From the NCBI RefSeq assembly GCF_946227985.1, contig NZ_CAMKGL010000002.1, forward strand, positions 147,266 through 211,265: DNA of 64,000 nt, given 5' to 3'. Positions 41,638 to 49,934 of the stretch are shown here, piece after piece; the stretch's first letter is position 1, and each line of letters opens with the position of its first letter. The notes below the pieces were generated by a model, which made no database searches, was not told where the DNA came from, and saw only the letters and a program-made list of their open reading frames with translations. This stretch comes from Serratia quinivorans. GTDB lineage: Bacteria; Pseudomonadota; Gammaproteobacteria; Enterobacterales; Enterobacteriaceae. Made by a program: the position numbers and the translations under genes.

Positions 41638-42705
41638 ATGTCTTCACCAAAAAGCCACAGCCACTATTTGCATCCTGCTCAACGCCTGTGGATACAGCAA
41701 CTTAACCAGCGTTGGTCCTGGCGGCTGGAGCTGCCGACCTGGGGCATTATGGCGGCGGTTTACGGCGGCTGGTTTGGCGTGGTGCAGCACTGGCAGACGC
41801 TGGGGCCGTGGCTGGGCACGCCATTGTTAATCCTGCTGACCACCTGGTATATGTCGCTGCAACACGAGCTGATCCACGGTCATCCCACGCGCTGGCCGCG
41901 GCTCAATCAGTTATTCGGCCTGCTGCCGTTGGCGGTGTGGTATCCCTATGGGTTGTATCGCGACTCGCATATCCAGCACCACCGCAATGAACATCTGACC
42001 GTACCGCATGAAGATCCCGAAAGTTATTATTTCAGCCAGGTGCAGTGGCAGCGTTTCCCGCGGCTGTACCCACTGTTGGCCAGAGTCCGCAATACGCTGA
42101 GCGGACGCATATTGTTTGGCCCGGCGCTGGATATTGCCGCTACCGGGGTTAATGCGGCCAAAGCGATTGCCGCCGGTGAGTTACGCACTCTGACGATGTG
42201 GCTGGTGCATTTGCTGCTGCTGGCGGGGGTATTGAGCTGGCTACAACAGCAGGGCATTGGCGTGGCGTTTTACCTGCTGGCAATCAGCTATCCGGCGTTG
42301 GCGTTGACCAAGGTAAGATCGTTTTTTGAACATCGTGCCGTTGAAGCTCCACAGGCACGTTCTATTATTAATGAGGCAGCTTGGCCGTGGCGGTTACTGT
42401 TTCTTAATCTGAACTATCATTTAGTTCACCATGATCTCCCCGGCTTACCGTGGTACGGTTTACGGCAGGTGTATCTGGCGGAGCGTGATCAATACCGGCA
42501 GCGCAGCCAGGGATTTGTGGTGGCAGGCTATGGCCAGTGGGTGAGTGAATACGCATTTACCCCGGTTGCCGTTGAGCTTCATCCGTTTAATGCCGGTGAG
42601 TCGCCAGGGGAAACACCGGGCGAAAATGAAGCCTGGCCTGCAGAGACATTTATCGTGCGATGGAAGCGCACTTCTCAGGATTTTCCAATCGATCTGGCCA
42701 AATAG
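41638..42705 (+). CDS. Fatty acid desaturase, membrane-bound
   Basis: 355 residues. All three histidine boxes of membrane di-iron desaturases are present: HELIHGH (about 76-82), HIQHHRNEH (about 110-118) and NYHLVHH (about 260-266). Hydrophobic helices lie at about 34-75 and 180-225. Could act on fatty acids or on a hydrocarbon or carotenoid-type substrate. Start at 41638 lacks a strong ribosome site, so a few codons of uncertainty remain. Upstream gap of 243 bases shows nothing else nameable. Separated by 29 bases from osmF. Confidence 0.88.
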   Translation: MSSPKSHSHYLHPAQRLWIQQLNQRWSWRLELPTWGIMAAVYGGWFGVVQHWQTLGPWLGTPLLILLTTWYMSLQHELIHGHPTRWPRLNQLFGLLPLAVWYPYGLYRDSHIQHHRNEHLTVPHEDPESYYFSQVQWQRFPRLYPLLARVRNTLSGRILFGPALDIAATGVNAAKAIAAGELRTLTMWLVHLLLLAGVLSWLQQQGIGVAFYLLAISYPALALTKVRSFFEHRAVEAPQARSIINEAAWPWRLLFLNLNYHLVHHDLPGLPWYGLRQVYLAERDQYRQRSQGFVVAGYGQWVSEYAFTPVAVELHPFNAGESPGETPGENEAWPAETFIVRWKRTSQDFPIDLAK

Positions 42706-42734
42706 CCGGAAAATACACAACAAGAGGAAAAAAT

Positions 42735-43667
42735 ATGGCAATCACCCCCTCACGTGGTCGCGTATTCGCTTTGGCACTGAGTTTACTCGCTGCAAGCATC
42801 GGCGTGGCACAGGCGGCTGACACGGTGCGCGTTGGCTCCAAAATCGATACCGAAGGCTCGTTGCTCGGCAATATCATCGTGCAGGTGCTGGAATCCAACG
42901 GCATCAAAACCACCAATAAATTGCAGCTCGGCACCACCAAGGTGCTGCGTGGGGCGATCACCTCTGGTGAAATTGACGTCTATCCGGAATACACCGGCAA
43001 TGGCGCATTTTTCTTCTCTGATGAAAAAGACCCGGCGTGGAAAAATGCCCAGGCTGGTTTTGAAAAGGTGAAGAAGCTCGATTATGACAAGAACAAAATT
43101 GTCTGGCTGGATGCGGCTCCGGCCAACAATACCTGGACCATTGCTATCCGTCAGGACGTAGCGGACGCCAATCACCTGAAAACGCTGGCCGATTTGGGCA
43201 AGTGGATCAACGGCGGCGGCAAGTTCAAGCTGGCAGCCTCGGCGGAGTTTATCGAACGCCCGGATGCGCTGCCTGCGTTCCAGAACGCTTACGGCTTTAA
43301 GCTGAACCAGGACCAGCTGCTGTCACTGGCTGGCGGTGACACGGCGGTGACCATCAAGGCGGCGGCGGAGCAAACTTCTGGCGTCAACGCGGCCATGGCC
43401 TACGGTACCGATGGCCCGGTAGCGGCGCTGGGGCTGATAACGCTGGAAGATCCAAAAGGGGTGCAACCGATTTACGCACCGGCGCCGATTATCCGCGAGG
43501 CAACGCTGAAACAGCATGCCAACATCGCCGAACTGCTGAAGCCGGTATTTGCAACACTTGACGGCCCAACGCTGCAAAAACTCAATGCGCAGATTGCAGT
43601 GGAAGGCCAGGACGCCAAACAGGTGGCGGCCGCCTATCTGAAAGAGAAAGGGTTGGTTAAGGGGTAA
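42735..43667 (+). CDS. osmF: Osmoprotectant ABC transporter, substrate-binding protein OsmF
   Basis: 310 residues (E. coli OsmF/YehZ 305). Signal peptide 1-27 ending AQA. The mature part is an OpuAC-type glycine betaine-binding protein: VRVGSKIDTEGSLLGNIIVQVL and the EYTGNGAFFF motif near residue 82 are characteristic. The ATG at 42735 follows AAGAGGAAA; the upstream in-frame codons belong to the end of the desaturase. First gene of osmF-yehY-yehX-yehW, whose E. coli counterpart is induced by RpoS and has low betaine affinity. Confidence 0.93.
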   Translation: MAITPSRGRVFALALSLLAASIGVAQAADTVRVGSKIDTEGSLLGNIIVQVLESNGIKTTNKLQLGTTKVLRGAITSGEIDVYPEYTGNGAFFFSDEKDPAWKNAQAGFEKVKKLDYDKNKIVWLDAAPANNTWTIAIRQDVADANHLKTLADLGKWINGGGKFKLAASAEFIERPDALPAFQNAYGFKLNQDQLLSLAGGDTAVTIKAAAEQTSGVNAAMAYGTDGPVAALGLITLEDPKGVQPIYAPAPIIREATLKQHANIAELLKPVFATLDGPTLQKLNAQIAVEGQDAKQVAAAYLKEKGLVKG

Positions 43668-43713
43668 CGCCGCTGGCCCCCGTTGGGGGCCAACATGGAG
43701 CTGGAGAGTTTCT

Positions 43714-44874
43714 TTGATTATTGCCGTAAAAAACCGCGTATTACTGACGCTGCTTATCCTGTTGCTGCTGGCCGCATTTGGCCTGCCGTTTCTCAGCTAT
43801 GCCCCCAATCGCCTGCTGTCGGGCAAGAGCATTTCCCTGATTTCCCTGTTGCACGGCCCGGCGCTGTGGCTGCTGGTGCCCATGCTGGTGCTGGCGGTAC
43901 TCTGCCTGTTGGCACCGGTCAGGCGCAATGCGTTGCTTACCGCGCTGACGGCTTCGGTGTTGCTGGCATTGACCTTCTGGTTGAGTGGGCACGCGGCCCA
44001 ACAGTTGGCGTCGGAGGGATCCAAACTGGCGCGTACTTCCTGGGGCAGTGGCTGCTGGTTGATGCTGGCGCTGAGCCTGCTGATGGCCGCCGACGCCATG
44101 ACCCGCGTTACCACCTCGCATTTGTGGCGCATTTTGGGCAACCTGCTGGTCGTGCTGCCTGCGCTGGTGCTGTTGTTTAGCCATCAGCTGGATCAGCTTT
44201 CGCTGCTGAAAGAGTACTACAACCGGCAGGACGTATTTGACGCCGCACTGTTGCAGCATTTGACCATCTTGCTGGCCACGCTGATACCGGCGTTGGTGAT
44301 TGGCATTCCGCTTGGGGTGCTGTGCTTTCGCTCTGTCAGCTTACAAACACCGATATTTTCTACACTGAACATTATCCAGACCGTGCCGTCGATTGCGCTG
44401 TTCGGCTTGTTGATCGCGCCATTAGCCGGGTTGGCGAAGGCGCTGCCCTGGCTGGCAGAACACGGCGTCAGCGGTATTGGCATGGCGCCGGCGATTGTCG
44501 CCCTGGTGTTGTATGCGCTGTTACCTTTGGTGCGCAGCGTAGTGGCCGGATTGCAGAGCGTGCCGGCCAGCGTGATTGAATCCGCCAGTGGCATGGGGCT
44601 GACGCGTGGGCAGATCTTCTTGCGTGTGCAACTGCCATTGGCGATGCCGCTGTTCCTGACCGGCGTGCGCATTTTGGCGGTGCAGACCGTCGGCATGGCG
44701 GTGGTGGCGGCGCTGATTGGTGCCGGAGGTTTTGGCGCCATCGTTTTCCAGGGGCTGCTCAGCAGCGCACTGGATCTGGTGCTGCTGGGGGTGATCCCGG
44801 TGATCGTGATGGCGGTTATCGTCGATTCGCTGTTTAAATTTTTGGTTTCAATTTTGGAAGTGTCACGCCGATGA
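43714..44874 (+). CDS. yehY: Osmoprotectant ABC transporter permease YehY
   Basis: 386 residues. Several extra N-terminal helices precede a BPD_transp_1 domain (about 190-380) with the EAA loop ESASGMGLTRGQIFLRVQLPLA. LPFLSYAPNRLLSGKS near the start matches E. coli YehY. The start is taken as TTG at 43714 behind GGAG; no in-frame ATG fits. The stop overlaps yehX (ATGA). Confidence 0.9.
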   Translation: MIIAVKNRVLLTLLILLLLAAFGLPFLSYAPNRLLSGKSISLISLLHGPALWLLVPMLVLAVLCLLAPVRRNALLTALTASVLLALTFWLSGHAAQQLASEGSKLARTSWGSGCWLMLALSLLMAADAMTRVTTSHLWRILGNLLVVLPALVLLFSHQLDQLSLLKEYYNRQDVFDAALLQHLTILLATLIPALVIGIPLGVLCFRSVSLQTPIFSTLNIIQTVPSIALFGLLIAPLAGLAKALPWLAEHGVSGIGMAPAIVALVLYALLPLVRSVVAGLQSVPASVIESASGMGLTRGQIFLRVQLPLAMPLFLTGVRILAVQTVGMAVVAALIGAGGFGAIVFQGLLSSALDLVLLGVIPVIVMAVIVDSLFKFLVSILEVSRR

Positions 44875-45806
44875 TTCAGTTTAATCAGGTCAGCAAGATT
44901 TTTCAGGGCAAGCCCGCGGTGGACGATCTTACGCTGCGGATTGCCAAGGGCGAATTTGCCGTACTGATCGGCACCTCTGGCTCAGGGAAGTCCACCACGT
45001 TAAAAATGATCAACCGACTGATCGAGCACGATCGGGGCAAAATTTACTTTGCCGACGAAGAGATCCAGAAGTTCAAACCGCAGGATCTGCGCCGCCGCAT
45101 GGGGTATGCCATTCAGTCGATCGGCCTGTTCCCGCACTGGACGGTGGAAGAGAACATTGCCACCGTACCACAACTGCTGAAATGGCCGCGTGCACGTATT
45201 CGCGATCGGGTGACCGAGTTGCTGGAGCTGCTGCATCTGGAGCCGGATCTGTTCCGCCGTCGATACCCGCACCAGCTTTCTGGTGGCCAGCAGCAGCGGG
45301 TTGGGGTGGCGCGTGCGTTGGCCGCCGACCCAGAAGTGTTGTTGATGGACGAGCCTTTTGGCGCACTGGATCCGGTGACCCGTGCAGCGTTGCAGACAGA
45401 GATTGCACGTATCCACCATCTTTCCGGGCGCACCATCGTACTGGTGACGCACGATATCGATGAAGCGTTGGCACTGGCGGACCGCATCGTGTTGCTCGAT
45501 CAGGGCCGCATTGTGCAGCAGGGCACGCCGCTGGAACTGTTGACCGCACCGGCCAACGATTTTGTGCGTGATTTCTTTGGCCGCAGCGATCGCGGTATCA
45601 AGCTGCTGTCGCTGGAAACGGTAGCGCAACGGGTGCGGCCTGGCCATGTGGAAGGGGAGCCTATTGCCGCCGCCATGAGCCTGCGTGAAGCGCTGTCGGT
45701 GTTTGTGGCACGCGGCAGCGAATGTTTGCCGGTGACGGGTGAACAGGGCGAAGCGCTTGGCGTGCTGCATTTTAGCGATCTGATTGTCCAAAAGGCAGTG
45801 TCATGA
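44871..45806 (+). CDS. yehX: Osmoprotectant ABC transporter ATP-binding protein YehX
   Basis: 311 residues. Walker [10 protein letters not shown] (about 34-42), signature [15 protein letters not shown], Walker [13 protein letters not shown] and switch LVTHDIDEA are intact. A short C-terminal domain (about 240-311) is the regulatory tail seen in OpuA/ProV-like ATPases. Overlaps both neighbours by four bases. Confidence 0.93.
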   Translation: MIQFNQVSKIFQGKPAVDDLTLRIAKGEFAVLIGTSGSGKSTTLKMINRLIEHDRGKIYFADEEIQKFKPQDLRRRMGYAIQSIGLFPHWTVEENIATVPQLLKWPRARIRDRVTELLELLHLEPDLFRRRYPHQLSGGQQQRVGVARALAADPEVLLMDEPFGALDPVTRAALQTEIARIHHLSGRTIVLVTHDIDEALALADRIVLLDQGRIVQQGTPLELLTAPANDFVRDFFGRSDRGIKLLSLETVAQRVRPGHVEGEPIAAAMSLREALSVFVARGSECLPVTGEQGEALGVLHFSDLIVQKAVS

Positions 45807-46573
45807 GTGCCCTGCGCTGGCTGCGCGATCCGCTGCCCTGGACCTTTGCCCTGTTGTTGGCACTGGTGTTTGGCATGAATCATTTACATGGCCTGTTTGC
45901 CGCCTGGTTTCCCGAACTGGAGCGGCCGGTGTATCAGCAGGACAGCTTTATCTCACTGGTGTGGGCACATTTGTTGCTGGTGGCGGTTTCCAGCCTGGTT
46001 GCCGTGGTGATTGGCGTCAGCGCCGGCGTCGCTGTAACGCGCCGCGCCGGTAAGGAGTTCCGCTCATTGGTAGAAACGCTGGTGGCGGTGGGCCAGACTT
46101 TTCCGCCGGTGGCGGTACTGGCGATCGCGGTGCCGGTGATGGGGTTTAGTGAGCAGCCGGCGATCATCGCGCTGGTGCTGTATGGCTTGTTGCCGATTTT
46201 GCAGGGCACGTTGGCGGGGATTGAGTCGGTGCCCAGCGCTACCCGCGAGGTTGCGCAGGGAGTAGGGATGAGTCCCCGGCAGATCCTGTGGCGCGTCGAA
46301 CTGCCGCTGGCGGCACCGGTGATCGTCGCCGGGATCCGTACCTCGGTGATCATTAATATTGGTACAGCGGCGATAGCCTCAACCGTCGGCACCAAAACCC
46401 TGGGATCGCCGATCATTATTGGCCTGAGCGGCTTTAACACTGCCTACGTGATCCAGGGCGCGGTGGTGGTGGCCCTGTTGGCGATTATTACCGACATGCT
46501 GTTTGAGCGCTGGGTACGCCATCTCACCGCCTGGCGTCAGCAGACGCTGGTGGCTTCTTCTTCAGCGGGATAA
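45803..46573 (+). CDS. yehW: Osmoprotectant ABC transporter permease YehW
   Basis: 256 residues, second permease of the OsmF system. Six hydrophobic helices; the EAA loop is [22 protein letters not shown] (about 150-171). ATGA overlap with yehX and a six-base gap to the PhnD-type gene, so that gene belongs to the same transcript. Confidence 0.92.
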   Translation: MSALRWLRDPLPWTFALLLALVFGMNHLHGLFAAWFPELERPVYQQDSFISLVWAHLLLVAVSSLVAVVIGVSAGVAVTRRAGKEFRSLVETLVAVGQTFPPVAVLAIAVPVMGFSEQPAIIALVLYGLLPILQGTLAGIESVPSATREVAQGVGMSPRQILWRVELPLAAPVIVAGIRTSVIINIGTAAIASTVGTKTLGSPIIIGLSGFNTAYVIQGAVVVALLAIITDMLFERWVRHLTAWRQQTLVASSSAG

Positions 46574-46579
46574 GGGAAC

Positions 46580-47362
46580 ATGATGCAGGTATCTTTACCG
46601 ATGTACGGCGTGACACATCAACCGGCGGAAGCCTTCTGGCGGGTGCTGCGCGGCAAGTTACTGCAACTGGGATTACCGCAAGTGCCCGAGTCGCTCAGTT
46701 GGCCGCAAGATCTGGCGCAGCACTGGCAGCGCGATGACTTGTTGCTCAGCCAAACCTGCGGCTATCCGCTGGCCATCAGCCTGCCGCAGGTGCAACTGGT
46801 TGGCACCTATCATTATCGCGTTGAGGGTTGTGCAGGGCCGGAATACAGCAGTTGGCTGGTGGTACGCGATGATGAGCCCGGTGAACGGTTGGCGGATTTT
46901 CGCGGTCGGGTTGCGACCTATAACAGTACCGACTCGCAATCAGGCCATAACAGCCTGCGGGCGTTGATTGCCCCTCTGGCTCAGGAGGGGAAATTCTTCC
47001 GCGCCGCCATCGCCTCTGGTGCGCATTATCAGTCGATCAAACTGATCCAGAATCGGCAGGCGGATATTGCCGCCGTTGATTGCGTCAGCCTTGAACTGTT
47101 GAAACGGGCGCAGCCGCAGGCACTGGCGGGGCTAAAAATTATTGGGCGAACGGCCAGCGTACCGGGTTTGCCGCTGATTACCTCGCGACAAACCCCGCCG
47201 GAACAGCTGGAAATACTGCGCGCCGGGGCCAGGGCGATGCTGGGTGAAGCGGTGAGCGACAGCCTGTTGATCGCTGATTTCAGCCTGGTGCCGCGTTCGG
47301 CGTACCAAAAAATCGCCGGACTGGAACAACAGGCCGCTGCGCTGGGGGTGACGGCGCTGTAA
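46580..47362 (+). CDS. PhnD/transferrin-like solute-binding protein without signal peptide
   Basis: 260 residues. The body matches PhnD/TauA-type receptors: GYPLAISLPQVQLVGTYHY, SGHNSLRALIAP, ASGAHYQSIKLIQNRQADIAAVDCVS. It begins directly with the first beta strand and has no leader, so it should stay in the cytoplasm and may be a ligand sensor rather than a transport receptor. Six bases after yehW, hence last in the osmF operon. Its last 65 bases are repeated exactly at 49005-49069 beyond an inserted cassette. Confidence 0.82.
   Translation: MMQVSLPMYGVTHQPAEAFWRVLRGKLLQLGLPQVPESLSWPQDLAQHWQRDDLLLSQTCGYPLAISLPQVQLVGTYHYRVEGCAGPEYSSWLVVRDDEPGERLADFRGRVATYNSTDSQSGHNSLRALIAPLAQEGKFFRAAIASGAHYQSIKLIQNRQADIAAVDCVSLELLKRAQPQALAGLKIIGRTASVPGLPLITSRQTPPEQLEILRAGARAMLGEAVSDSLLIADFSLVPRSAYQKIAGLEQQAAALGVTAL
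47298..47362 (+). repeat. 65-bp direct repeat, left copy
   Basis: Identical over all 65 bases to 49005-49069. This copy is the coding 3' end of the PhnD-type gene, including its TAA. The two copies bracket 47363-49004. Confidence 0.97.
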
Positions 47363-47364
47363 AT

Positions 47365-47481
47365 TTAAAGTTCTCCCGCCTGGGCGAGCCGGGCGGTGAT
47401 TGCCGCCAGTCGAGAGGTGTAAACGCGCTTTTATCTCATTCTTCTTGCAATCTCTGTCGCTCAAGTATCATGAACGGTGAT
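47365..47481 (-). pseudogene. Relic of a second DUF3289 gene joined to a foreign C-terminal tail
   Basis: Reading from 47481 downward gives ITVHDT, a TGA, then ATEI, against ITVHDTWATHV in the intact gene at 48199 and below; 19 of 20 bases at 47462-47481 match 48180-48199. After a second stop the same frame continues for about 21 codons ending RLAAITARLAQAGEL and TAA (47365-47367), which looks like the end of some other protein. The relic starts directly after the DUF943 stop codon. Confidence 0.6.
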
Positions 47482-47946
47482 TTACTCATCTGTGAGTTTT
47501 ACTATTTCTCCTTTTTGATTGGCTATATATTTTTTACCATCGAAAGAGAAAAAAGGCTCTTCATTGTTAAATTTGTAAATTGTCATGTATCTTTCTTTTT
47601 CTATGCAGTTTTTAACTGATTTCATTTTGTCAAAGCAGAGTCTGTCAGACTTGCCTTCTTCTTTATATCCATCGCCAAAATCCCAAAAAATAACAGTAAA
47701 ACTTCCATCGCAATCTGGTCTTGGGGCTCCGTAGCGTTTTTTTAGCATGTCTTTATTTTTAAACCACCAGGATATTCTCCCCCTATCAGTAAATGGGAAG
47801 TTATTAACCAATATAGAACTGATTTCATGTCGTTGATGAACGGCTATGATTTCTACCGTACGTTGCGGTAACCAGAGTAAGTATCCTGACAGAGCACAGG
47901 CAGCCAGTGTCAGGATAAAGAGAATTTTTTTATTTTTTGCCTTCAT
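47482..47946 (-). CDS. DUF943 family protein (candidate immunity protein)
   Basis: 154 residues. Opens with KAKNKKILFILTLAACALSGYLLW, one membrane anchor (about 6-26), then a periplasmic domain with the DUF943 strings VEIIAVHQ, LVNNFPFTDRGRISWWFKNK and FWDFGDGY; cysteines occur in RPDCDGS, RLCFD and KNCIEK. DUF943 genes are enterobacterial and, from memory, often lie beside type VI secretion toxin genes as immunity proteins. The start lies inside the last codons of the DUF3289 gene (17-base overlap), so the two are coupled, as expected for a toxin-immunity pair. Confidence 0.78.
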   Translation of the reverse strand: MKAKNKKILFILTLAACALSGYLLWLPQRTVEIIAVHQRHEISSILVNNFPFTDRGRISWWFKNKDMLKKRYGAPRPDCDGSFTVIFWDFGDGYKEEGKSDRLCFDKMKSVKNCIEKERYMTIYKFNNEEPFFSFDGKKYIANQKGEIVKLTDE

Positions 47947-48781
47947 TGCGTCTCCCGGTTATTTCTACGGTGGCTTCCATATTTGTCATAAAGGGATTAA
48001 AGCCAAACTGACTGTATCGCTGAAGCACAAACCAGATACGGAAAAAACGGAACTGGCTAAATTTAAACTTTGAAATGTCGTCACTATCCAGACCGAAATG
48101 ATCCTGTACTTTGTAATGTACAATCGCACGGTAGTGGTCATTATCAATATACAGTGATTTTATTGTGACATGTGTAGCCCAAGTATCATGAACAGTGATA
48201 CCCATCCCGTTGAAATTATCCTCAAATCTGTCAAATTTAGGCAGTTTACTAAAAAGAATAGCGTCTTTTAGCTTTTGATTTTTTTCTGCGGGATAACATT
48301 TTTCTTCCCAATCTATATGCTTATCTAACACTGTTTTCAACAACAGGCGTGAGCTATTATCTGGCGATCTATCGTTAAGTATCTGCTCTTTCAAAGCAGC
48401 GTCCAGGTGCATACTGGCGAATACAGAGCCGTTGCTGCTTTGCATATGGCCGATCATCTTTTCGATCAGGTATTTGTAGGGACCATACATGGCAAAAGAC
48501 TGAGAGAGGTGGCGGAACTCATTAAACAATATTTTGGCACACTCCTGCCGGGTGATTTTTTCGTCCTCTTCACGGGAACCATGAAACATCAACTGCGGCT
48601 GGCTAGATGGGATGATTCTTGTCAGCGTGTAAGGATTTGCTCTGGCAGAAACATCCACCAGCCGAAAATGCGTTTTTAACTGCGCTTCGGATAAGTCCCC
48701 GCAACGCATATCCTCGGCACCATAATCGTCCATTTGCCTTTTGGTCTTGAATATAATGCAGGGAAACTCTAATGCAGACAT
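47930..48781 (-). CDS. DUF3289 family protein (candidate type VI secretion-associated effector)
   Basis: 283 residues. The second half carries the DUF3289 core: GMGITVHDTWATHVTIKSL, AIVHYKVQDHFGLDSDDIS, FRFFRIWFVLQRYSQFGFNP and FMTNMEATVEI. The N-terminal half (YGAEDMRCGDLSE, QECAKILFNEFRHLSQSF) is also typical of the family. No signal peptide or membrane helix. DUF3289 proteins are often found next to VgrG or Hcp genes; toxicity is not proven to my knowledge. No secretion gene lies in the window, so delivery would need a distant apparatus. Confidence 0.78.
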   Translation of the reverse strand: MSALEFPCIIFKTKRQMDDYGAEDMRCGDLSEAQLKTHFRLVDVSARANPYTLTRIIPSSQPQLMFHGSREEDEKITRQECAKILFNEFRHLSQSFAMYGPYKYLIEKMIGHMQSSNGSVFASMHLDAALKEQILNDRSPDNSSRLLLKTVLDKHIDWEEKCYPAEKNQKLKDAILFSKLPKFDRFEDNFNGMGITVHDTWATHVTIKSLYIDNDHYRAIVHYKVQDHFGLDSDDISKFKFSQFRFFRIWFVLQRYSQFGFNPFMTNMEATVEITGRRNEGKK

Positions 48782-48930
48782 GGTGATACATTCCTTGTAT
48801 TGCAGTCCATTGGGTTTTCACAAGGGGATAATACGTTGTGACATGTGGCGGTGTAAATGTTGCGCAGTTTCTCTGACCTGGATTCGGATTCTTGCCCGTT
48901 TTCGCTCAAGGGAAAAGTGGGTATTACCAT

Positions 48931-49005
48931 TATGCTCTTGAACCATAATCAAAATGCCACGCATCATCTTTCGGGTTTCCGGTAATATCTTTTGCAATGC
49001 CACCG
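48931..49005 (-). pseudogene. Possible C-terminal fragment of an upstream cassette gene
   Basis: Reading from 49005 gives 24 codons, GGIAKDITGNPKDDAWHFDYG and a short tail, then TAA. The composition is protein-like and the frame is cut exactly at the right-hand repeat, as if the end of a longer gene had been captured. Family not identified; the region 48782-48930 before the DUF3289 gene holds nothing else I can name. Confidence 0.35.
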
Positions 49006-49069
49006 GCGTACCAAAAAATCGCCGGACTGGAACAACAGGCCGCTGCGCTGGGGGTGACGGCGCTGTAAG
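49005..49069 (+). repeat. 65-bp direct repeat, right copy
   Basis: Exact copy of the last 65 bases of the PhnD-type gene (47298-47362), here not attached to a reading frame start. It runs to within one base of the SDR stop codon; CTGTAAGCTTACAG across that junction is a perfect palindrome. This is probably the ancestral PhnD/SDR convergent junction. Confidence 0.97.
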
Positions 49070-49070
49070 C

Positions 49071-49805
49071 TTACAGCAGCCCGCCGCCGTCAATATCGAT
49101 GATGCTGCCGGTGATAAAGCCGTTTTCCATCGCCAGCACATAGCCTGCTGCCACCTCCGCCGCCTGGCCGACACGTCCAACCGGCAACCCTGCGCCGGTT
49201 TTGGCAAACATCGCCTGACGTTGCTCGGCGCTCAGGGCGTCGTAGGCTTCGGTGGCCGTGACGCCAGGGCTCACCACATTAACCCGCCGCGGTGCCAACT
49301 CTTTTGCCAACTGCTTGCCGATGGCCTCAAGTGCCGCATTGATACCGGTTTTAATCAGCTGGCCGCTGAGGTATTTCCGTGACAGCTGGCCGGAGGTCAG
49401 GGTGATGGAGCCCTGTGGCGACAGGGTGGGCAATGCCGCCTGAATGGCGCGCAGGGCGCCCCACAGTTTGACGTCGAAGTTGGCCTGCGCCTCGTCAAAA
49501 TCGGTATCCGCCAGCAGTCTGGCCTGCACCAGCGGCCCTGCAGTGAAGACCAGATGATCGAACTCGCCGACTTCGGCAAACAGCGCCCTCAGTGAGCTTT
49601 CATCGGTCACGTCAGCCTGCATCACCCGCAGGTTACCGCTACCGTCGGCTGGCTGATAGTGCTGCATGCTGCCGACGCGGCGGGAAGCCAACACCACATT
49701 GGCCCCGCGTTCTATCGCGGCATAAGCCACTGCCGCACCAATGCCGCTGTTACCGCCGAGGATCACCAGTTTTTGCCGGTTCAGGGAAGAAGAAGGATTA
49801 GTCAT
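49071..49805 (-). CDS. Short-chain dehydrogenase/reductase with altered active site
   Basis: 244 residues. Classical SDR Rossmann start LVILGGNSGIGAAVAYAAIERGA, then ADVTDESSL, DHLVFTAGP and the C-terminal IDIDGGGLL are all present. The catalytic YxxxK, expected before INAALEA, is replaced: the aligned positions read K and N in IKTGINAAL. Similar variants exist in a subfamily with GQLSRK, so this is probably a conserved trait rather than a mutation. The reaction is uncertain. Divergent from a LysR gene. Confidence 0.87.
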   Translation of the reverse strand: MTNPSSSLNRQKLVILGGNSGIGAAVAYAAIERGANVVLASRRVGSMQHYQPADGSGNLRVMQADVTDESSLRALFAEVGEFDHLVFTAGPLVQARLLADTDFDEAQANFDVKLWGALRAIQAALPTLSPQGSITLTSGQLSRKYLSGQLIKTGINAALEAIGKQLAKELAPRRVNVVSPGVTATEAYDALSAEQRQAMFAKTGAGLPVGRVGQAAEVAAGYVLAMENGFITGSIIDIDGGGLL

Positions 49806-49934
49806 GATAGCGCCTCAATTTCAGTGAGTTTCAGTGCTATCTATCATTCCTGATTGAAAATGCGTGAGCAATTGGCCTAAATGGCAAACACTTGTAAAAT
49901 TATTTTAATAATTGGTGCGCAGCAGGAATAACCC

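Larger units (their letters stand above)
47363..49004. mobile_element. Inserted accessory cassette (DUF943/DUF3289) between direct repeats
   Basis: 1642 bases, visibly AT-richer than both flanks, between exact 65-bp repeats. Contents, all on the minus strand and in transcription order: a C-terminal gene fragment (48931-49005), a DUF3289 gene, an overlapping DUF943 gene, a DUF3289 relic, and another short C-terminal tail. No integrase, transposase or terminal inverted repeats. It looks like a slice of an effector-immunity array brought in by homologous recombination at the repeat. Confidence 0.75.

Noticed and set aside
48818-49207. 129-codon minus-strand frame crossing the right-hand direct repeat
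   Set aside because: It runs out of frame through the SDR gene and the repeat, so it is an artefact of the junction.
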